A program made the position numbers and the translations under genes. From CAZLMW01 sp964560875 (GTDB lineage Bacteria > Myxococcota_A > UBA9042), in contig CAZLMW010000122.1 of assembly GCA_964560875.1 (NCBI GenBank), positions 1-22,943 of the forward strand: DNA of 22,943 nt, written 5' to 3'. This document shows, piece after piece, positions 7,655-13,347 of this stretch (positions within the stretch are counted from its first letter, which is position 1; every line of letters begins with the position of its first letter). The notes below the pieces were generated by a model. The model ran no database searches, was not told the origin of the DNA, and was given only the letters and a program-made list of their open reading frames with translations.

Positions 7655-9382
7655 TCAGGTGGTTTGGGCGGAGATCTCGGGGCCCGGCGGGGTCACGGTG
7701 CGATCGATTGGGCCGGTTGAAGCCAGGTTGATGACGAAATGCGCGCCTCGGTCGCTGGGGATGACGCGGATCGAACCGCCATGTGCTCGGAGAAGGGCGC
7801 GTGTGGTCGCGAGGCCAAGTCCGTGGCCGCCGCTGCTCGATGCCGTCGTCGCGAACGGTTGGAAGAGCCTGTCGCTGACTTCTGCGTCGATGCCGGGCCC
7901 GTCGTCGCGCACGTCGATTCGCACGCCGTGGCTGCTGCCGGACACGCCAATGCCGACGTGTGCATCGACGCCCGCGTGCTGTCTTGCGTTCTCGAGCAGG
8001 TTGTCGAGCGCCGCGGTCAGGGCGTCGGGGGCGATGTTGGCGATGGCGGTACCCTCCGCGTGTACCTCGACGGCCAGCCCTGTCTGACGCGCTGACGTGG
8101 CGCAGCGCTGTGCGATTGTGGCGGCATCTGCGGTGACGTGGTCAGCGGTCAGGGTGTCGGCGCGGGCGAGGACGAGAAGTCGCTGAACGAGCGATTGGAG
8201 GCGATCCGCGTCGGCGGCGAGGTTGGCGAGAAAACGGTCGCGCACCGCCGGTCGCATGGCGTCGAGGTGGTCCTGGAGCAGTTCGACCGTGCCGCGGATG
8301 GAGGTCAGTGGCGTCTTGAACGCATGGGAGACGTGCGCCGCGAACGCCTCGAGGTAGTCGGCGCGGGCTTGCAGGGCGCTTGCCATGGCGTCGAGCGCGG
8401 CTGCGAGTTCGGCCATCTCGCGCGTCCCCGGAGAGGAGAGTGCGACGTCGGAGGTCTTGCGGCCCGATGCGACCTCGTTGGCGATCGCGACCAGCTCGCC
8501 CAGCGGCCGGCTGATGCGGCGCGTGGTGATCATGCCAACTGCAAAGACCACGAAGACAAGGACTACCGCGCCGCCTGCGAGGTGCCATCGGTTGATGTAC
8601 AGCGCCTTGGCAACGTCGAGCGGTGTGCGGGAAAGGACGACGGCGCCCCAGACCTTGCCGTCTTGGACCACTGGGAGGGCGACGAACACGCGGACCCGGT
8701 TGCCGCGGCTCAGAGACTGCAGCGGTGGCTGGGTGTTGGACGTGGCACGTTCCCGCAGCAGGCTGATGGATTCGCCGCGAAGGGCGCGTTTGACCTCGGG
8801 ACGGTGGCCGATCCAGTCGCCGAGGCCCGCGCGGCTCGTGGCTACGACATATCCGTTCGGGCCGATTACGCGCACGCCCGAGAGGGTCACCTTGGTGGCG
8901 GCTTGGAGTTGGCGGCCGAAGGTGCTGCCAGCGGCGACGGCGAGGGCGTTTGGCGGCACGTCATGGGCACGCGCGGGGGCTGCGCGCGGGAGGATCGGGC
9001 TGAGCGCCCGGTCGAGGATCGGCACGCGCGGCTGGCCTTGGCGGACGGATACGCCCATGCCGTCGGTCGTTTGGCCGGAGGCGGCGGTTTCGGCGGTTTC
9101 GTGAAACGCCCGGTACTTCACATCGGGTCCGCTGTTTCGCTCGGCGATTTGCGCCGACTCGAGCTGGGCACGCAGGAACGCGCGGTACGCCTCGGCGACG
9201 AACGCACCCTGGCCAATGAGCTCCGCTTCGGTCCGCCGGATGAGCTCGGTGTCGTACAAGCGCAGGGCGCCGATGCCTCCCAATGGAAGCAACAGGATCG
9301 CCACGAGAACCGCGAACAGGACGGTGCGCAGCCGAGGCAGACGGCGGTTCGACGACTTGAGGTGAGGTGCCGGGCATTTCAC
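7655..9382 (-). CDS. HAMP-containing sensor histidine kinase (CreC-like context)
   Basis: Membrane sensor kinase, 575 residues from a GTG at 9382; a GTG at 9439 just behind the regulator stop is the alternative. Helix 1 is at about 20-43 and helix 2 at about 268-286, enclosing a ~220-residue extracytoplasmic Cache-like sensor (GVRVIGPNGYVVATSRAG, RVFVALPVVQDGKVWGAVVLS). HAMP is at 286-340. The HisKA box is AHVSHAFKTPLTSIRG with phospho-acceptor His353. The ATPase has N box DNLLENARQH (460-469), G1 DDGPGID and G2 GGHGLGLATTRALLRAHGGSI. The usual Glu after the phospho-His is Ala354, while the HxxxT Thr357 is kept. It follows the response regulator gene in the same direction and surely partners it. 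One 21-bp palindrome lies inside the gene and another covers the chosen start. Confidence 0.9.
   Translation of the reverse strand: MKCPAPHLKSSNRRLPRLRTVLFAVLVAILLLPLGGIGALRLYDTELIRRTEAELIGQGAFVAEAYRAFLRAQLESAQIAERNSGPDVKYRAFHETAETAASGQTTDGMGVSVRQGQPRVPILDRALSPILPRAAPARAHDVPPNALAVAAGSTFGRQLQAATKVTLSGVRVIGPNGYVVATSRAGLGDWIGHRPEVKRALRGESISLLRERATSNTQPPLQSLSRGNRVRVFVALPVVQDGKVWGAVVLSRTPLDVAKALYINRWHLAGGAVVLVFVVFAVGMITTRRISRPLGELVAIANEVASGRKTSDVALSSPGTREMAELAAALDAMASALQARADYLEAFAAHVSHAFKTPLTSIRGTVELLQDHLDAMRPAVRDRFLANLAADADRLQSLVQRLLVLARADTLTADHVTADAATIAQRCATSARQTGLAVEVHAEGTAIANIAPDALTAALDNLLENARQHAGVDAHVGIGVSGSSHGVRIDVRDDGPGIDAEVSDRLFQPFATTASSSGGHGLGLATTRALLRAHGGSIRVIPSDRGAHFVINLASTGPIDRTVTPPGPEISAQTT
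9101..9121 (-). repeat. 21-bp imperfect palindrome, copy A (inside kinase gene)
   Basis: On the - strand it reads GTGAAGTAC-CGG-GCGTTTCAC, in frame within the kinase sensor region, where it codes Val-Lys-Tyr-Arg-Ala-Phe-His. It is preceded by GAT, as in copies C and D. One base (A8) breaks the stem that the other copies form. Confidence 0.85.
9362..9382 (+). repeat. 21-bp imperfect palindrome, copy B (kinase start)
   Basis: The + strand reads GTGAGGTGC-CGG-GCATTTCAC. Relative to copies C and D, base pair 5-17 changes A-T to G.T, and pair 7-15 changes T.G to T-A; both keep the hairpin. A further TTTCAC half-site follows at 9391-9396. The GTG proposed as the kinase start is the complement of its last three bases. 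Confidence 0.8.
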
Positions 9383-9440
9383 GGTGGGCGTTTCACGGCG
9401 GGTGGCTATTTCATTGTTGGGGGCACAACAGGCGACCACC

Positions 9441-10178
9441 CTACTGGCAGTCGGCGAGCCGATACCCGACACCACGGACTGTTTCAATTGGATCCACACC
9501 GCAACACGCAAACGATTTGCGCACGCTTCGGATGTGGCTGTCGACCGTGCGGTCTGAAACGATGCGGCTCTCGATGTGTCGGCCTTGGCGGTACATCCGG
9601 TCCATGAGCTCGTCGCGCGTGAACACCCGGCCCGGTCGCGCAGCGAGGACAAGGAGAACCCCGAACTCGGTCGCGGTCATTGCCACCGGTTCGCCGGCCC
9701 AGGTTGCCTCGTGCCGTTCAACATTGATGCGCAGTTGACCGACCACGAGGGTGGAATTGTCGCTGGAAATGGCCGAAGTCGTGTCGGCCGGTTCAGCACG
9801 TATTGGACGATACCGACGGAGGACGGCCCGGATGCGTGACACCAGCTCGCGTGGGGAAAATGGCTTCGTCACATAGTCGTCTGCCCCCAATTCGAGGCCA
9901 ACGACCAAGTCGATCTCCGTGTCGTTGCTGGACAAGAAAATGATCGGCACGTCCGAGGTCCGACGAATCTCGCGGCAAACGTCCGTGCCGAGCACATGCG
10001 GCATTTTCACGTCGAGAATGACAAGATCCGCTCCGTCTTCGGCGAACAGCTGTAGCGCCTCCTGGCCGTCGGACGCCTCGATGCAGACGAATCCGGCGTT
10101 CTCGACGGCGAAGCGAACGACGTCGCGAATATGAGATTCATCGTCGGCGACGAGGATTTTCCGGATCACGGCGGTCAA
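9441..10178 (-). CDS. OmpR/PhoB-family response regulator (CreB-like context)
   Basis: Two-component transcription factor, 245 residues. The receiver domain (about 7-122) has the acidic pair Asp12-Asp13, phospho-acceptor Asp56 (LVILDVKMP), Ser83 in the switch position and Lys105 (ADDYVTKPFSPRELVSRI). After a ~25-residue linker, the winged-helix DNA-binding domain (about 148-243) shows TATEFGVLLVLAARPGRVFTRDELMDRMY, SDRTVDSHIRSVRKSF and IETVRGVGYRL, typical of OmpR/PhoB. The start used is TTG at 10178; a GTG three codons later would also serve. It lies 15 bases after the VOC gene and directly before the kinase gene, so the three are likely co-transcribed. Confidence 0.93.
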   Translation of the reverse strand: MTAVIRKILVADDESHIRDVVRFAVENAGFVCIEASDGQEALQLFAEDGADLVILDVKMPHVLGTDVCREIRRTSDVPIIFLSSNDTEIDLVVGLELGADDYVTKPFSPRELVSRIRAVLRRYRPIRAEPADTTSAISSDNSTLVVGQLRINVERHEATWAGEPVAMTATEFGVLLVLAARPGRVFTRDELMDRMYRQGRHIESRIVSDRTVDSHIRSVRKSFACCGVDPIETVRGVGYRLADCQ

Positions 10179-10193
10179 AGCGCTGCGACCGCG

Positions 10194-10541
10194 TCAACTC
10201 GTCGACCAAACGGCCAGACGATTACCTGATGGATCCGTGAACTCAAATCGCCTGCCACCCGGGAACTCGAACGCAGCCTTGACGATCGTCCCGCCGTTGT
10301 CAGCGATGGATTTCTCGGTCGCGTCGAGATTGTCGGAAAACAGGACGATGAGTGGGCCGCCAGGGGTCACTTCGCCCAGCGCGAAGCCGCCAAGTTCCCC
10401 GTCTCCATCACGGATACCGACATAGCCGGGCCCGTAGTCATTGAAAGTCCAACCGAACACCGATCCGTAAAACGCCTTGGTCGCCGCCATGTCGGATACA
10501 GTGAACTCGATGTAGTCGATGCGATGGTGGGTCAACTTCAT
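10194..10541 (-). CDS. VOC-superfamily (glyoxalase/bleomycin-resistance fold) protein
   Basis: Small cytoplasmic protein of 115 residues from the ATG at 10541 (MKLTHHRIDYIEFTVSDM); an upstream ATG at 10550 would add three residues. The pattern IDYIEFTVSDMAATKAFYGSVFGWTF, then GGPLIVLFSDNLDATEKSIADNGGTIV and RFEFTDPSGNRLAVW, is the beta-alpha-beta-beta-beta VOC unit. Members are metal-dependent lyases, dioxygenases or binding proteins; its substrate cannot be told from the sequence. It sits 15 bases upstream of the response regulator gene, which is unusual for a two-component operon and raises the possibility that it senses or detoxifies the signal. A chance neighbour is the alternative. Confidence 0.88.
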   Translation of the reverse strand: MKLTHHRIDYIEFTVSDMAATKAFYGSVFGWTFNDYGPGYVGIRDGDGELGGFALGEVTPGGPLIVLFSDNLDATEKSIADNGGTIVKAAFEFPGGRRFEFTDPSGNRLAVWSTS

Positions 10542-10628
10542 GTCGCACACTCTAACCGCGACTCCAGCGGTCCGCCACTCGCACCAGGTTCGATCGGAGT
10601 TCGCGGGGCGCGAGGGTCCGCGGGTGCT

Positions 10629-10651
10629 GGGCGTTCGGGTTCGGGTTCGGG
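10629..10651 (+). other. G-quadruplex-type motif in GTTCGG hexamer repeats
   Basis: Four GGG runs are separated by loops CGTTC, TTC and TTC. Three tandem GTTCGG units span 10633-10650. The pattern fits G3N1-7 repeated four times. It lies about 80-100 bases upstream of the VOC start, on the strand opposite to the transcript. Confidence 0.55.
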
Positions 10652-10700
10652 TGGCCCGGACCCGGCCTATCGCTCAGTCAGCGACTTCAATCGGGCCTGC

Positions 10701-10730
10701 CACTCGCACTCGCACTCGAACTCGCACTCC
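10701..10730 (+). repeat. CACTCG hexamer tract
   Basis: Five units: CACTCG three times, AACTCG, then CACTCC. It is a simple 6-bp tandem repeat in the same intergenic gap as the GTTCGG tract and does not code for a gene I can support. Confidence 0.8.
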
Positions 10731-10772
10731 CACCCAGCGAAAAGCGTTGCGACGAGTCTGCGCGGCTCCTTG

Positions 10773-12074
10773 TCAAGTCAGGGACACGCCCTGGGTCGCG
10801 GGCGCGCCGATTGGCGGGCCCATCGCCGGTTGGGCTTTGCGACGGCCGAGGACCTCGGACCATTTCACGCGCCCGGTCATCTGCATCAGGAGAAACAGCG
10901 TTGCGATCGACAACACAGTGACGGTGAGCCCCGTGAATCCATCCCAGAAGTGGGCGACAGAGAACCCGACGAGGTAGACCAGCTGCCCGAGCGCGGCTTC
11001 GACAAGGGCAAACCGCGCGCTGACCACCAGTCGCAGGTAGGACACCACGAGTACCATCGACGTCACCGCCGCGACTGCGAACGCTGTTTTCACGTCGAGG
11101 TGGTCCGCGCTGTAGGCGAACAACAGGTGGAACGCGAAGAATGCCGCCGCGATAAAAACGTAGTTGATCGGATGGATGTCGATGCCACGCAGCGTGGCGA
11201 GGACGAAGACCAGAAGGAAGAAGAACAGCAGTGACACCGGCGCCGACCAGGACAGGGCAGCGGCTAGTTCTCCCGGTTGAATCAACGCCGGCATCGCCAT
11301 TCCGATGTCATGCCCGGTGACGACTTGCGCGAACGCCCAGGTGAGTTCCCAACCCTCGCCATTTCGCTGCCGCGCCGACGGCGACAGTGAGCGCGAGGGA
11401 AAATCAATCTCGCTGAAGTCCGTTCGCATCTTGAGCGTGAATTTCTCGATATTGCCGAGGCCCTGCGCGGGGTCGTAGCGCCAAGTCTCCATTCCGCGTG
11501 ACTTGTAGGCGATGGCGATGGTCACCTCGTCGCCGGGTTTGACCTCCACGGTGGCCTGGACTTTGCCGTTCTCAGGCTTGAGCTCGCGCGCCAGGTCACG
11601 CTTGTTGACCCGAAACACAAAGCCGTCATAGAGCGCCTCGGAGTCGGGGAATGCGAAGCCGATGCGCAAGGTGCCGACGTGGTCGAGGTCGTGTTTGTAC
11701 CGCCAGGCTCCGTCGAACATGACGTCGTAGAGCGGGTACCACATCAGCCCCTTGCGCCGCTGGTCGAGCCGCAGGTCGACTTCGATGTTGGTGCTCGCCG
11801 CCATGCGCGGCGTCGTCTCGGTCTCCCAGACTCGTTGGGTTACCTCGCGCGTCTTGTCGCCGTCTTTCTCCGTGCGCTTGATGGTTTTTTCGATCGGCCT
11901 TTCGAACGTGAAGGACGGCGCGCTCTGGTTGTGCGGCCGACCCCAAAGCTCGACGACCTGGCCGCGAAGGCCGTGCTTTTGATCGGTTGTCCGTCCGTGT
12001 GTAACGCCGCCAAGGATGGCCCATGCGATGGATGATGCGATGAAGACGCAGGCGATGGCGAAGATGCGTGCCAT
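10773..12074 (-). CDS. CreD-family inner membrane protein
   Basis: 433 residues. One N-terminal helix (about 3-22, ARIFAIACVFIASSIAWAIL) leads to a ~250-residue extracytoplasmic domain rich in beta strands. A C-terminal block of about five helices (278-406) follows, with the CreD signature GIDIHPINYVFIAAAFFAFH then LLFAYSADHL. In E. coli, CreD is a target of the CreBC two-component system and is linked to colicin E2 tolerance and envelope integrity; its biochemistry is unresolved. The ATG at 12074 has GGGGAG 8 bases upstream, better than an in-frame start 72 bases earlier. It lies upstream of a response regulator and kinase in the same direction, matching a creBCD set. Phased TGCAGAC repeats and palindrome C precede it. 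Confidence 0.85.
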   Translation of the reverse strand: MARIFAIACVFIASSIAWAILGGVTHGRTTDQKHGLRGQVVELWGRPHNQSAPSFTFERPIEKTIKRTEKDGDKTREVTQRVWETETTPRMAASTNIEVDLRLDQRRKGLMWYPLYDVMFDGAWRYKHDLDHVGTLRIGFAFPDSEALYDGFVFRVNKRDLARELKPENGKVQATVEVKPGDEVTIAIAYKSRGMETWRYDPAQGLGNIEKFTLKMRTDFSEIDFPSRSLSPSARQRNGEGWELTWAFAQVVTGHDIGMAMPALIQPGELAAALSWSAPVSLLFFFLLVFVLATLRGIDIHPINYVFIAAAFFAFHLLFAYSADHLDVKTAFAVAAVTSMVLVVSYLRLVVSARFALVEAALGQLVYLVGFSVAHFWDGFTGLTVTVLSIATLFLLMQMTGRVKWSEVLGRRKAQPAMGPPIGAPATQGVSLT

Positions 12075-12158
12075 GGTGTGCTCCCCGTGAAGTAGCGTGG
12101 TGTGGTGACCCGGCGACGAGACGTTCGTGCCGTGCAAGATCACCATGACCAGCCCGTA

Positions 12159-12220
12159 TGCAGACCGAATCCAAGGAACGTGGAGATTCGGCGGAGATCG
12201 TGTGCAGACTCTGTGCAGAC
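12159..12220 (+). promoter_or_regulatory. Candidate operator: three TGCAGAC boxes on an 11-bp phase
   Basis: TGCAGAC occurs at 12159-12165, 12203-12209 and 12214-12220. The last two are 11 bp apart, start to start, and the first is 44 bp (4 x 11) from the second, so all lie on one helix face. Direct repeats with 11-bp period are the usual binding form for OmpR/PhoB-family regulators. They lie 85-146 bp upstream of the creD-like start. Binding by the regulator encoded at 9441-10178 is my inference. Confidence 0.4.
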
Positions 12221-12240
12221 GCCGCGATCTCTGCGCTGAT

Positions 12241-12261
12241 GTGAAGTGCCGGGCGTTTCAC
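12241..12261 (+). repeat. 21-bp imperfect palindrome, copy C (intergenic)
   Basis: The + strand reads GTGAAGTGC-CGG-GCGTTTCAC: a 9-bp stem that includes two G.T pairs and a 3-base loop. It is preceded by GAT. It sits between the histidine-rich membrane protein gene and the creD-like gene, 167 bases upstream of the latter's start. A separate small inverted repeat, CGTATC-AGC-GATACG (12267-12281), lies beside it over the upstream gene's stop. Confidence 0.85.
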
Positions 12262-12270
12262 GTATCCGTA

Positions 12271-13347
12271 TCAGCGATACGCCGTTAGCCAGGCTGCTCG
12301 CTCACCGCGGACCTTCCAGATAAAACCGTCGAGCACGTAGTGCGTCAGCTGCGGGACGGCGAGCAGCGGAACGATCCACGCTTTCTCCTCGGCCCGCACC
12401 AAGCGCGGAATGAACGCGAGCCAACCAAAGAACTCGTCGTACTTCTGCCAGGCAAGTCGATCCCATAGCGCCTCTTCCACGAAGGCCAGCGCGACCAGCA
12501 GCGCGACGAACATAGCGACGGACTTGCGCGTAACCCTCAGCAACGGCCCCTCGGCGCTCGACTTGCGGTGATCGATCCACACCAGCGCGATGTAGGGGAT
12601 GCCGTGCGCGACGACGTTGGTGATCGTGAACACGAGGTCGCCGTCGAAAACCACAATCCCCAGCCACCACGAAAGCGCGGTCCCAGCGAGCACCAGGTTG
12701 GCGGGAACGTTGAACGTCCGCTCGCGCCGCCATTTGCCCCATTCCTGCCACGCGTGACCCGCAAGTGCTGCGAGGTAGACGACCAGCACAGCATCGGACA
12801 GCCACGGCGCGTCGAGCATCACGAAATCGCCGGCCATGAACCATGCGAAGTCGCGTGGATGCGTGTGCCAGTAGACGAGCGGCCAGAGCGTCGCGAGGTA
12901 GATGGCGATCGCACGCACACGCCGCTGCCGAGGCGTTTCTGCGTCGTGTCGGTAGTAGAGGCGGAAGAATCCATATTGCTGCCGCACGAAATGAAACACC
13001 GCCACGTAGGCAAGCGTCCGCCAAAATGCGGCGGCGGACATGCTGTGGACGACCGACCCGGCGACCCATCCGAGCAGCGGAATGGCCAGCAGCAGGCGGC
13101 GGTTCGCGCGGCGTTCTCGGTCGCGCAAGTACGTGCGATAGAGCGTTGAATACACATGCGCGACGTCGATACCGACGACCAGCAGCAGCCAAAGGATCGG
13201 CGTGACGACGAGGTTGTCCGGGTCAAGGCTCGCCCAAACAACGGCGACCGCGGTGGCGAGAAGCGGCGGGCCGAGCACGAATGGACCTTCGACCCGCGGA
13301 TCGTGCAGCCACGGTGATCGTCCGGTCGCGCAAGCAGATGTCGTCAT
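12271..13347 (-). CDS. Histidine-rich polytopic membrane protein, unknown function
   Basis: 358 residues with about eight hydrophobic helices. I do not recognise the family. Conserved-looking polar residues lie in or at the ends of helices: Asp61/His64 (GIDVAHVYSTLYRTYLRD), His119 (FHFVRQQYGFFRLYYRH), His161/His163, His198, His248 (ITNVVAHGIPYIALVWIDH) and His336/Asp340 (QLTHYVLDGFIWK). Buried His and Asp suggest a di-metal membrane oxygenase/hydroxylase or a cofactor-binding protein, but the spacing is not that of classical desaturase His boxes. The start overlaps the flavoenzyme stop (ATGA), so the two are translationally coupled and perhaps act on one substrate. It appears to be the last gene of the operon. 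Confidence 0.8.
   Translation of the reverse strand: MTTSACATGRSPWLHDPRVEGPFVLGPPLLATAVAVVWASLDPDNLVVTPILWLLLVVGIDVAHVYSTLYRTYLRDRERRANRRLLLAIPLLGWVAGSVVHSMSAAAFWRTLAYVAVFHFVRQQYGFFRLYYRHDAETPRQRRVRAIAIYLATLWPLVYWHTHPRDFAWFMAGDFVMLDAPWLSDAVLVVYLAALAGHAWQEWGKWRRERTFNVPANLVLAGTALSWWLGIVVFDGDLVFTITNVVAHGIPYIALVWIDHRKSSAEGPLLRVTRKSVAMFVALLVALAFVEEALWDRLAWQKYDEFFGWLAFIPRLVRAEEKAWIVPLLAVPQLTHYVLDGFIWKVRGERAAWLTAYR

Larger units (their letters stand above)
10551..10772. other. Intergenic region rich in hexamer repeats, no gene seen
   Basis: 222 bases between the creD-like gene and the VOC gene, both on the - strand. It contains two hexamer tracts and a G-quadruplex motif, listed separately. I see no convincing -35/-10 pair, Rho-independent terminator or conserved small ORF. 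Confidence 0.5.

Noticed and set aside
7633..7655. GC hairpin between convergent genes as a terminator
   Set aside because: No T run on either strand; kept only as a note on the intergenic region.
8138..9607. 489-codon open frame on the + strand
   Set aside because: Lies opposite the sensor kinase and regulator, whose motifs are unmistakable; no recognisable domain or ribosome binding site.
9383..9652. Kinase start far upstream at 9652
   Set aside because: The extra residues are antisense-like Ser/Arg/Ala sequence inside the regulator gene on the same strand in another frame; the membrane helix begins about 20 residues after the GTG at 9382.
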